64,000 nt of DNA from Polaromonas glacialis. Its GTDB lineage: Bacteria > Pseudomonadota > Gammaproteobacteria > Burkholderiales > Burkholderiaceae_C. Positions within the stretch are counted from its first letter, which is position 1; the number at the start of each line of letters is the position of its first letter. Location: contig NZ_KL448323.1 in assembly GCF_000709345.1 (NCBI RefSeq), forward strand, positions 208,884 through 272,883, given 5' to 3'. Shown in pieces: positions 41,263-49,272 of the stretch. The notes beneath the pieces are model-generated. The model did no database searches. It had not been told where the DNA came from and saw only the letters and a list, made by a program, of their open reading frames with translations. Made by a program: the position numbers and the translations under genes.

Positions 41263-42504
41263 TCAAGCGCCCTGCGGCAAGCCGCCGGGGCTGCTCCGGT
41301 GAATCGGCGTTTCGCGCACCGGCAGGTTCACCAGCGCGGCCAGCACCCCCAGCGCAATCGCGATGTACCAGACGATGTCGTAGCTGCCGGTGCGGTCATA
41401 CAGGAAGCCGCCCAGCCACACGCCCATGAACGAACCAATCTGGTGGCTGAAGAAGATGAAGCCGCTGAGCATCGACATGTGCTGGATGCCGAAGATCTGC
41501 GCGACCACCGCGTTGGTCGGCGGAATCGTGGACAGCCACAGCAGGCCCATCAGGCTGGAAAAGATGTAGACGCTGGCCGGGCTGAGCGGCGCGGCCAGGA
41601 ACACGGCGATGACCACGGCGCGCGAAAGGTAGATCGTCGCCAGGATTTTTCGCTTGGCCATGCGCTGGCCGAGCACGCCCGCCGCGTAGGTGCCGAAGAC
41701 GTTGAACAGGCCGATCAGCGCCAGCGCGTAGCCGGCCACCTGCGGCGACAGCCCCTTGTCCTTCAAATAGCTGGGCATGTGAACGCCGATGAAGACCACC
41801 TGGAAGCCGCAGACAAAGTAGCCCGCCATCAGCATCTGGAAGCTCGGGTACTTCAGCGCCTCGCGCAGCGCCTGTCCGATGCTCTGGTCGCGCCTGGCAG
41901 GCGCGCCGCCGGAAAAACCGCTTTCGCGCAGGCCCAGCGCCATCGGCACGATCAGCAGCACGGCGCCGCCAAGCACCAGCAGGGCGGTCTGCCAGCCCAG
42001 CGCGCTGATCAAAAAGCCTTCCGTCGGCACCATCAGGAACTGGCCGAATGACCCCGCCGCCGCCGCGACGCCCATGGCCCACGAGCGCTTGTCGGCCGAG
42101 ATGTTGCGGCCGATCACGCCGTAGATCACCGCATACGTCGTTCCCGCCTGCGCCGCGCCGATCAGCACGCCGGCCGTCAGCGTGAACAGAAAACCCGTCG
42201 GCGACAGCGCCATGCCGGCCAGCCCCAGCGCGTAGAGCACCGCACCGCCCGCGATCACCCGGAAGGCGCCGAAGCGGTCGGCCACCATGCCGGCAAAAAT
42301 GCCGAAGATGCCCCACGACAGGTTCTGCACCGCAATCGCAAAGGCAAAGGTTTCGCGCGTCCAGCCCTGCGCCTGCGTGATGGGCTGCAGCCACAGGCCA
42401 AATCCATGCCGGATGCCCATCGACAGCGTGACAATGGCCGCGCCGCAGGCCAGGACCTGGAACATCGAGAGTTTTTGGGGGGATGAAAGCGCGCTGGAAG
42501 TCAT
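41263..42504 (-). CDS. MFS transporter
   Basis: This 413-residue protein is a twelve-helix major facilitator. The loop between helices 2 and 3 reads GMVADRFGAFRVIAGG, the MFS motif A. The segment MGIRHGFGLWLQPITQAQGW in the first helix and SYLKDKGLSPQVAGYALALIG in the seventh fit the oxalate/formate-like and monocarboxylate branch. The substrate is uncertain. A 39-residue membrane peptide gene follows after one base. It diverges from parE across a LexA-like site. Confidence 0.92.
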   Translation of the reverse strand: MTSSALSSPQKLSMFQVLACGAAIVTLSMGIRHGFGLWLQPITQAQGWTRETFAFAIAVQNLSWGIFGIFAGMVADRFGAFRVIAGGAVLYALGLAGMALSPTGFLFTLTAGVLIGAAQAGTTYAVIYGVIGRNISADKRSWAMGVAAAAGSFGQFLMVPTEGFLISALGWQTALLVLGGAVLLIVPMALGLRESGFSGGAPARRDQSIGQALREALKYPSFQMLMAGYFVCGFQVVFIGVHMPSYLKDKGLSPQVAGYALALIGLFNVFGTYAAGVLGQRMAKRKILATIYLSRAVVIAVFLAAPLSPASVYIFSSLMGLLWLSTIPPTNAVVAQIFGIQHMSMLSGFIFFSHQIGSFMGVWLGGFLYDRTGSYDIVWYIAIALGVLAALVNLPVRETPIHRSSPGGLPQGA

Positions 42505-42598
42505 GTACAGACTTTAACGAAAATGTTCTGCAGCGGCAGTCGCCTGCGCAAAAGTTGACTTGCCAGGATTTGGGCGTGGAAATGGCCGGGTTCGAAGG

Positions 42599-42614
42599 CT
42601 GTATGTTTGTACAG
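42599..42614. promoter_or_regulatory. LexA-like box CTGT-n8-ACAG upstream of parE
   Basis: CTGTATGTTTGTACAG matches the proteobacterial SOS box CTGT-n8-ACAG at all eight fixed positions and has dyad symmetry in part of the centre. It lies 47 bases before parE and 94 bases before the divergent MFS start. TACAAT at 42635-42640 could be the parE -10, which would put the box over the -35 region. Confidence 0.6.
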
Positions 42615-42661
42615 CTTCCTTGGCCGCCCCGGTCTACAATTCAGCCAACACTTGAACTGCC

Positions 42662-44647
42662 ATGGCCGACAAAAACATCACCGCTTCCCCCGCTTATTCC
42701 GAAAGCTCGATCCGCGTCTTGAAGGGCCTGGAGCCCGTCAAGCAGCGCCCGGGCATGTACACCCGCACCGACAATCCGCTGCACATCATCCAGGAAGTGC
42801 TCGACAACTCGGCCGACGAGGCGCTCGCCGGGCACGGCAAGAAGATCAAGGTCACGCTGCACATCGACGGCTCGGTGACGGTGGAAGACGACGGGCGCGG
42901 CATTCCGTTCGGCATGCATCCGGAAGAGCAGGCGCCGGTGGTCGAGCTGGTCTTTACCCGGCTGCATGCCGGCGGCAAGTTCGACAAGGGCAAAGGCGGC
43001 GCCTACAGCTTTTCGGGCGGCCTGCACGGCGTGGGCGTCAGCGTGACGAACGCGCTGTCCACGCGGCTTGAAGTGACCTCCTACCGCGAAGGAAAGGCGG
43101 CGAGCCTGGCCTTTTCAGGCGGCGACGTGATCGAGCCGCTGGTGGTGCGCCCGGTCAGCAACGGCAACGGCGACCGCAAGAGCGGCACCACGGTGCGCGC
43201 CTGGCCGGACGCCAAATACTTTGAATCATCGGCGCTGCCAATGGCCGAGCTGACGCACCTGCTGCGCAGCAAGGCGGTGCTGATGCCCGGCGTGACCGTC
43301 ACGCTGACGAACGAGAAAACCAAGGACGTGCAGACCTGGGTCTTCAAGGGCGGCCTGCGCGACTACCTGATGCAGACGCTCACCGCCGACCCGGTGATCC
43401 CGATGTTCGAGAACGAAGGCTTTGCCGACAGCGCGCACGAGACTTTTGCAGAAGGCGAGGGCGCGAGCTGGTGCGTGGCCTTTACCGAGGATGGTCAGCC
43501 GGTGCGCGAAAGCTACGTCAACCTGATCCCGACCAGCGCCGGCGGCACGCATGAAAGCGGGCTGCGCGACGGCCTGTTCACGGCGGTGAAGAGCTTCATC
43601 GACTTTCACTCGCTGCTGCCCAAGGGGGTCAAGCTGATGCCCGAGGACGTGTTTGCCCGGGCCAGCTACGTGCTGAGCGCCAAGGTGCTGGACCCGCAGT
43701 TCCAGGGCCAGATCAAGGAGCGGCTCAATTCACGCGATGCGGTGCGGCTGGTCTCCAGCTTCGTGCGCCCGTCGCTCGAACTGTGGCTGAACCAGCATGT
43801 TGATTACGGCAAGAAGCTGGCCGAACTCGCCATCAAGGCCGCGCAGACCCGCCAGAAGGCCGGCCAGAAGGTCGAAAAGCGCAAGGGTTCGGGCGTGGCC
43901 GTGCTGCCGGGCAAGCTGACCGACTGCGAAAGCAAGGATTTGGCGCACAACGAGGTGTTCCTGGTCGAGGGCGATTCGGCCGGCGGCAGCGCCAAGATGG
44001 GCCGCGACAAGGAAAGCCAGGCGGTGCTGCCGCTGCGCGGCAAGGTGCTCAACACCTGGGAAGTGGACCGCGACCGGCTGTTTGCCAACACCGAGATCCA
44101 CGACATTGCCGTGGCCATCGGCGTTGACCCGCACGGACCGAACGATACGCCCGACATGAGCGGCCTGCGCTATGGCAAGGTCTGCATCCTGAGTGATGCC
44201 GACGTGGACGGCTCGCACATCCAGGTGCTGCTGCTGACGCTGTTCTTCCGCCATTTCCCCAAGCTGATCGAAACCGGCCATGTGTATGTGGCCCGGCCGC
44301 CTTTGTTTCGCGTCGATGCGCCGGCGCGCGGCAAGAAGCCGGCGTCCAAGGTCTATGCGCTGGACGAGGGCGAGCTGACCGCCATTCTGGACAAGCTGCG
44401 CAAGGACGGCGTGCGCGAGAACGCCTGGAGCATCAGCCGCTTCAAGGGGCTGGGCGAAATGAGCGCCGAGCAGCTCTGGGACACCACGCTCAACCCCGAC
44501 ACCCGGCGCCTGCTGCCGGTGCAATTGGGTAACCAGGATTTCTTGCAGACCGAAAGCCTGATCACTAAACTCATGGGTAAGGGAGAGGCCGCAGCGCGCA
44601 GGGAGTTGATGGAACTGCATGGAGACGCTGTGGACATTGATATTTGA
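42662..44647 (+). CDS. parE: DNA topoisomerase IV subunit B
   Basis: ParE supplies the ATPase of topoisomerase IV, which decatenates daughter chromosomes. The 661-residue protein has GHKL motifs (EVLDNSADEAL; DDGRGIPFG; GGLHGVGVSVTNALS) and a TOPRIM domain with EGDSAGGSAKMGRDK and LSDADVDGSHI. The LHGVGVSVTN loop and overall length distinguish it from GyrB. It is followed at once by a lytic transglycosylase gene and then parC. Confidence 0.97.
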   Translation: MADKNITASPAYSESSIRVLKGLEPVKQRPGMYTRTDNPLHIIQEVLDNSADEALAGHGKKIKVTLHIDGSVTVEDDGRGIPFGMHPEEQAPVVELVFTRLHAGGKFDKGKGGAYSFSGGLHGVGVSVTNALSTRLEVTSYREGKAASLAFSGGDVIEPLVVRPVSNGNGDRKSGTTVRAWPDAKYFESSALPMAELTHLLRSKAVLMPGVTVTLTNEKTKDVQTWVFKGGLRDYLMQTLTADPVIPMFENEGFADSAHETFAEGEGASWCVAFTEDGQPVRESYVNLIPTSAGGTHESGLRDGLFTAVKSFIDFHSLLPKGVKLMPEDVFARASYVLSAKVLDPQFQGQIKERLNSRDAVRLVSSFVRPSLELWLNQHVDYGKKLAELAIKAAQTRQKAGQKVEKRKGSGVAVLPGKLTDCESKDLAHNEVFLVEGDSAGGSAKMGRDKESQAVLPLRGKVLNTWEVDRDRLFANTEIHDIAVAIGVDPHGPNDTPDMSGLRYGKVCILSDADVDGSHIQVLLLTLFFRHFPKLIETGHVYVARPPLFRVDAPARGKKPASKVYALDEGELTAILDKLRKDGVRENAWSISRFKGLGEMSAEQLWDTTLNPDTRRLLPVQLGNQDFLQTESLITKLMGKGEAAARRELMELHGDAVDIDI

Positions 44648-44712
44648 TGACCACTGACCCATTACCCCCATTGGCCGCCGCAACAATCGCCACAATCCAA
44701 CAATCCTGGACG

Positions 44713-45561
44713 ATGCCTTACCGGCGCGCGGGAATCCTGGCCACGCTGGTGTTGCTGGCCTTGAGTGCCGCGCCGGCGCGTGCCGACATCTGGGGCTATG
44801 TGGACGAGGACCGCATCCCGCATTTCGCCTCCAGCCGCCTTGACGACCGCTACGAGCTTTTCCTGCGCGACAGCGTCGAACCCTACCGCCTGATGGACGT
44901 GCCCCGCAAGGCGCAGGAACGCAGTCTGGACGCGGCCGCTTTGCCTGCCGTGGCCGGCATGACGGGTACCGGTGTGCTCTCGCCCCGGATGGAGGCTTTT
45001 TTCGAACGCTCGCCAGGCTACAAGGCGGTCAGCCCGCTGCTGCGCGAAGCATCGAACACCCACGGCATCGACTATTCGCTGCTCAAGGCGCTGATCGCCA
45101 CCGAGTCCGGCTTCAACACCTTTGCCGTGTCGCCCAAGGGTGCGGTGGGCCTGATGCAGCTGATACCGCCGACCGCCCAGCGCTACGGCGTCACGGCGGG
45201 CAAGGACGGTTCGATTGAAAAAAAGCTGACCGATCCGAAAACCAACATCAGGGCCGGAGCGCGCTACCTGGCCGATCTGATCAAGATGTTCCCGGGCCGG
45301 CTGGAACTGGCCCTGGCCGCCTACAACGCCGGCGAAGGCGCGGTGCAGCGTGCCGGCAACCGGATTCCAAACTACCCCGAAACCCAGAACTACGTGAAGA
45401 CCGTCATGCAGCTCTACGGCGGCCTGACGCCTCCCGGCTTCAAGGCCGCGACCGGCCGGGTGCATGTGGAACTGAAGGGCGCCAGCACCGGACGCGCCAG
45501 TATGCCGACGCTGGCCGATTCGGCCTATCCGCTGTCTCGCACCGAGTTGACACGCGAGTAG
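44713..45561 (+). CDS. Lytic transglycosylase, SLT domain
   Basis: This is a periplasmic muramidase-like enzyme that cleaves peptidoglycan with 1,6-anhydro product formation. From ATG 44713 it has 282 residues and a clean signal (ILATLVLLALSAAPARA, cut before DIWG). The SLT domain has the catalytic Glu in IATESGFN, then GAVGLMQLIPPTAQRYGV and AAYNAGEGAVQRAG. An ATG at 44647 overlapping the parE stop would add 22 residues. The N-terminal part (IWGYVDEDRIPHFAS) is a DUF4124-like segment found in related proteins. It separates parE from parC. Confidence 0.93.
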   Translation: MPYRRAGILATLVLLALSAAPARADIWGYVDEDRIPHFASSRLDDRYELFLRDSVEPYRLMDVPRKAQERSLDAAALPAVAGMTGTGVLSPRMEAFFERSPGYKAVSPLLREASNTHGIDYSLLKALIATESGFNTFAVSPKGAVGLMQLIPPTAQRYGVTAGKDGSIEKKLTDPKTNIRAGARYLADLIKMFPGRLELALAAYNAGEGAVQRAGNRIPNYPETQNYVKTVMQLYGGLTPPGFKAATGRVHVELKGASTGRASMPTLADSAYPLSRTELTRE

Positions 45562-45859
45562 GCCCGGATTTTTCCGCAGTTCCGGGGGTGTCTGAAGCTT
45601 TCCGGCAAAGGCCGCCCACCTGATTTCCCCCATTCATCCGCCACAATGAGCGTTTCGTTACTTTTGTTGCGGTACGCGATGTGCCGGAAAATGCCGCTCG
45701 ATACCGTTTTCAAATCAATCCGCCAGGTGCGTTCCTTCGCCTTGCCGTTGCGGCACCACCCTGCCGCTTCTTGTCCACTCCCGGATTGATCTGGAAACCG
45801 GACAAGGCATCCGCCTTTTCCTTTTTCAATGCATGCCTTCTTACTGACTGATTAAAAAA

Positions 45860-48226
45860 ATGGATCTTTTCACGCCGGACACTGAACCGCAAATCCCTGC
45901 AACGCCTGACGAAGACTCGCTGGCTGCCTATGCCCAGCGCGCCTACCTTGAATACGCGCTGAGCGTCGTCAAGGGCCGGGCGCTGCCCGATGTCTGCGAC
46001 GGCCAGAAGCCCGTGCAGCGGCGCATTCTCTACAGCATGGCGCGCATGGGACTGGCCTTTGGCGGCCCCAACGGCGCGACCGGCGCGCGGCCGGTCAAAT
46101 GCGCCCGCGTGGTCGGAGACGTGCTCGGCCGCTTTCACCCGCACGGCGACCAGGCCGCGTATGACGCGCTGGTGCGCATGGCGCAGGACTTTTCGCAGCG
46201 CTATCCGCTGATCGACGGCCAGGGCAACTTTGGCTCCCGCGATGGCGACGGCGCCGCCGCGATGCGCTACACCGAAGCCCGGCTGGCGCGCATCACCACG
46301 CTGCTGATGGACGAGATCGACGAAGGCACGGTCGATTTCATCCCGAACTACGACGGCTCGACCGAGGAGCCGCGCCAGTTGCCGGCGCGCCTGCCGTTCA
46401 CGCTGCTCAACGGGGCCAGCGGCATCGCCGTCGGGCTGGCGACCGAAATCCCCAGCCACAACCTGCGCGAGGTGGCCGATGCCTGCGTCGCGCTGATCAA
46501 AAGCCCCAAGCTCACCGACGAGGAGCTGTACGCGCTGATCGCCGGCCCCGACTATCCGGGCGGCGGCCAGATCATCTCCAGCGGCGCCGAGATTGCGGCG
46601 GCCTACCGCACCGGGCGCGGCTCGCTGAAAGTGCGCGCGCGCTGGAAGATCGAGGAACTGGCGCGCGGCCAGTGGCAGCTGGTGGTGCAGGAACTGCCGC
46701 CCGGCGTCAGCACCCAGCGCGTGCTGGAGGAAATCGAGGAAATCACCAACCCCAAGATCAAGCTTGGCAAAAAGGCGCTCAGCCTGGACCAGGTCCAGCT
46801 CAAGCAGGCCGTGCTGGCGGTGCTCGACGTGGTGCGCGACGAATCGAGCAAGGACGCCGCCGTGCGCCTGGTGTTCGAGCCCAAGACCAGCCGGACGGCC
46901 CAGTCAGAACTGATCAACACGCTGCTTTCGCACACCAGCCTGGAAAGCTCGTCGCCGATCAACATGACCATGATCGGCCTGGACGGCCGGCCGACGCAAA
47001 AGTCGCTGCGCCAGATGCTCAACGAATGGATCGCGTTTCGCCAGACGACGATTGAAAAACGCTCGCAGCACCGGCTCGACAAGGTGCTGGCGCGCATCCA
47101 CATCCTCGAAGGGCGGCAGATCGTGCTGCTCAACATCGACGAGGTGATTGCCATCATCCGCCAGTCGGACGAGCCGAAAGCGGCGCTGATAGCACGCTTC
47201 GCCCTGAGCGACCGGCAGGCCGAGGACATCCTGGAGATCCGCCTGCGCCAATTGGCCCGGCTCGAAGCCATCAAGATCGAGCAGGAACTGAAAAACCTGC
47301 GCGATGAAAAAAACAAGCTTGAAGACATCCTGGGCAACCCACTAGCGCTGCGCCGCCTGATGATCAAGGAAATCGAGGCCGACGCCAAGCAGTTCGCCGA
47401 TCCGCGCCGCACCCTGATCCAGGCCGAGAAGAAATCGGTGCTCGAAGTCAAGGTGCTCGACGAGCCAGTCACGGTCGTGGTAAGCAGCAAGGGCTGGGTG
47501 CGCGCGCGCGGCGGCCACGGCCATGCGCCCGCCAGCTTTGCCTTCAAGGCGGGCGATGAACTGTATGCCACGTTCGAATGCCGCACCGTCGATACGCTGC
47601 TGGCCTTTGGCAGCAACGGCCGGCTGTATTCAGTGCCGGTGGCGATGCTTCCCGGCGCGCGCGGCGACGGCCAGCCGGTCACGACGCTCATCGAACTCGA
47701 ATCGGGCACGCAACTGCTGCATTACTTTGCCGGGCCGTCCAGCGCGATGCTGCTGCTGTCGAGTTCGGGCGGCTACGGCTTCCTGGCGACGGTGGAGAAC
47801 ATGGTCTCGCGCAACAAGAGCGGCAAGGCCTTCATCACGCTGAATGAGCGTGAGGGTGGGGGCGAGACGCTCTGCCGCCCGTCGCACGTCAAGGGCACCT
47901 CTGGCAGCCAGCCGCTGCCGCCCGCCACGCACGTGGCCTGCGCCTCGACCGGCCAGCGCATCCTGACCTTCGACATCGCCGAGATCAAGCAGATGGAAAA
48001 GGGCGGGCGCGGCCTGATGCTGATCGACCTGGAGGGCACGGACACGCTGGCCGGCGCGGCCGCCTACACCCGCAGCGTGCGCATCGACGGCATCGGGCGC
48101 GGCGCCAAGGCGCGCGAGGAAACGCTGGAAATCCGCAGCCTGAACAACGCGCGCACCGTGCGCGCCCGAAAAGGCAAATCAGCCGACCTGGGCTTCAAGC
48201 CGACGGGAATTGTCCGGGTTGAGTGA
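45860..48226 (+). CDS. parC: DNA topoisomerase IV subunit A
   Basis: ParC cuts and rejoins DNA in topoisomerase IV. The 788-residue protein has the catalytic pair Arg136-Tyr137 in AAMRYTEARL, the quinolone-region segment HPHGDQAAYDALVRMAQDF, and a C-terminal beta-propeller region (SSKGWVRARGGHGH). Identification as ParC rather than GyrA follows from the short C-terminal domain and the parE neighbour. The stop codon sits at the first base pairs of a repeat copy. The 298 bases before it hold no gene that I can support. Confidence 0.96.
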   Translation: MDLFTPDTEPQIPATPDEDSLAAYAQRAYLEYALSVVKGRALPDVCDGQKPVQRRILYSMARMGLAFGGPNGATGARPVKCARVVGDVLGRFHPHGDQAAYDALVRMAQDFSQRYPLIDGQGNFGSRDGDGAAAMRYTEARLARITTLLMDEIDEGTVDFIPNYDGSTEEPRQLPARLPFTLLNGASGIAVGLATEIPSHNLREVADACVALIKSPKLTDEELYALIAGPDYPGGGQIISSGAEIAAAYRTGRGSLKVRARWKIEELARGQWQLVVQELPPGVSTQRVLEEIEEITNPKIKLGKKALSLDQVQLKQAVLAVLDVVRDESSKDAAVRLVFEPKTSRTAQSELINTLLSHTSLESSSPINMTMIGLDGRPTQKSLRQMLNEWIAFRQTTIEKRSQHRLDKVLARIHILEGRQIVLLNIDEVIAIIRQSDEPKAALIARFALSDRQAEDILEIRLRQLARLEAIKIEQELKNLRDEKNKLEDILGNPLALRRLMIKEIEADAKQFADPRRTLIQAEKKSVLEVKVLDEPVTVVVSSKGWVRARGGHGHAPASFAFKAGDELYATFECRTVDTLLAFGSNGRLYSVPVAMLPGARGDGQPVTTLIELESGTQLLHYFAGPSSAMLLLSSSGGYGFLATVENMVSRNKSGKAFITLNEREGGGETLCRPSHVKGTSGSQPLPPATHVACASTGQRILTFDIAEIKQMEKGGRGLMLIDLEGTDTLAGAAAYTRSVRIDGIGRGAKAREETLEIRSLNNARTVRARKGKSADLGFKPTGIVRVE

Positions 48227-48282
48227 TGAAACAGGCTGTTTGCGCAATAGGGACGGGCGCAAGCAGCTATTTATTTCATAGC
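48225..48282 (+). repeat. Hairpin repeat copy R7, left flank of the toxin-antitoxin pair
   Basis: This is a canonical copy, used here as the reference. GGCTGTTTGCGC and GCGCAAGCAGCT form an 11-base arm pair with one mismatch around an 11-base centre (AATAGGGACGG), and TGAAA...TTTCA extend it. It begins inside the parC stop codon. Confidence 0.93.
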
Positions 48283-48339
48283 TGTCCCATCAGGCGCTGA
48301 TCTTTGACATGGCCCGCCAAACCATCAGACAATCCAGTC

Positions 48340-48765
48340 ATGACCGCCAAGCCCATCGACCTGTCGTCGCTTGTTAAAGCGCTTGCCCAGTTGCAGGAGG
48401 CGTTGCGCTTTTGGCATGAACTGCCGCAAGGCGCCGCACTCAAGCCGCATTTGCGTTCGGCGGTCATCCAGTCGTTTGAATTCACCTACGAGTTGTCCGT
48501 GCGCATGCTCAGACGCGTGTTGATCGAGCGCTCGGAGGCGGCGGACCTGGTCATTGACCTGTCCTTCAATGACCTGCTGCGCAAGGCAGCCGACGCAGGT
48601 TTGCTGGCCGACCCCGGCCTGTGGCGGCAGTGGCGTGAAATGCGCAATGCCACCAGCCACACCTACGATGAAGCCAAAGCCGCTGAAGTAGCCGCAGGGG
48701 TTGACCGATTTGCCGAAGGCGCCGTGGCCTTGCTGGCCGAACTGGAGAAAAGCCTTGGACGCTGA
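48340..48765 (+). CDS. hepT: HEPN-domain toxin (HepT / HI0074-like nucleotidyltransferase partner)
   Basis: This 141-residue helical protein is the HEPN half of a HEPN/MNT toxin-antitoxin pair. The RNase-type motif RX4HXY is perfect in RNATSHTY (Arg102, His107, Tyr109). HepT toxins cut RNA and are silenced when the MNT partner adds AMP groups to the motif tyrosine. The sequence also resembles the HI0074 substrate-binding family, so the two names overlap. The nucleotidyltransferase gene starts within its last codons. Repeat copies flank the pair on both sides. Confidence 0.88.
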   Translation: MTAKPIDLSSLVKALAQLQEALRFWHELPQGAALKPHLRSAVIQSFEFTYELSVRMLRRVLIERSEAADLVIDLSFNDLLRKAADAGLLADPGLWRQWREMRNATSHTYDEAKAAEVAAGVDRFAEGAVALLAELEKSLGR

Positions 48766-49102
48766 CCCGCAAGTTACCCAACGGCTTGACCCACTCCGCC
48801 TGGGGGTGGCGCTGAGCCCGGAGCAACTGCGCGATGTGCGGCAAATCATTGCCCAAGTCATTCCTGGCGCGCAGGTCTGGGTCTTTGGCTCACGCGCCAC
48901 CGGCAAGGCACGGCCATTTTCAGACCTGGACTTGTTGCTCACGCAACCCCCAACGCTCAACTGGGCGCAGCGTGCGGCATTGACAGACGGCTTTGAGGCC
49001 AGCCGCCTGCCGTTTCGTGTGGATGTGGTGGAAAGTGCCAGCCTGGCTTTGGGCGTGGCCGAGCGCATTGGGTCCGAGCGGGTTGATTTGTCGGCGTTGT
49101 AG
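48755..49102 (+). CDS. mntA: MNT-domain antitoxin nucleotidyltransferase (MntA / HI0073-like)
   Basis: This 115-residue minimal nucleotidyltransferase is the antitoxin partner of HepT. The motif GSX10DXD is exact: GS at 45-46 in VFGSRATGKARPFSDLDLL, Asp57 and Asp59. A third carboxylate is likely in RVDVVE. No ATG fits; TTG 48755 has GGAG seven bases upstream and overlaps the hepT end by 11 bases, so that start is chosen. Its likely action is AMP transfer onto the HepT tyrosine. Confidence 0.88.
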   Translation: MDADPQVTQRLDPLRLGVALSPEQLRDVRQIIAQVIPGAQVWVFGSRATGKARPFSDLDLLLTQPPTLNWAQRAALTDGFEASRLPFRVDVVESASLALGVAERIGSERVDLSAL

Positions 49103-49155
49103 AACGATCAAATTTTCTACCGGCTTCAAGCCGGGGTGAATTGTGCGGATTTATT

Positions 49156-49213
49156 GATGAAATTGGCTGTTTCCGCAATATGGACGAGCGCAAGATGCTA
49201 TTTATTTCATAGC
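49156..49213 (+). repeat. Hairpin repeat copy R8, right flank of the toxin-antitoxin pair
   Basis: Same 58-base length and same orientation as R7 and about 88% identical by eye (7 differences). It keeps GGCTGTTTCCGCAATA and CTATTTATTTCATAGC. Confidence 0.92.
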
Positions 49214-49272
49214 TAAATATCAGTCAGGCGTTCCAGCGCAGCCATCCATTGCTGCAAGACCGACGCAAGCCT

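Noticed and set aside
45651..45788. Short frame starting ATGAGCGTT between the transglycosylase gene and parC
   Set aside because: About 46 codons with no ribosome-binding site, signal or recognisable motif; probably leader DNA of parC.
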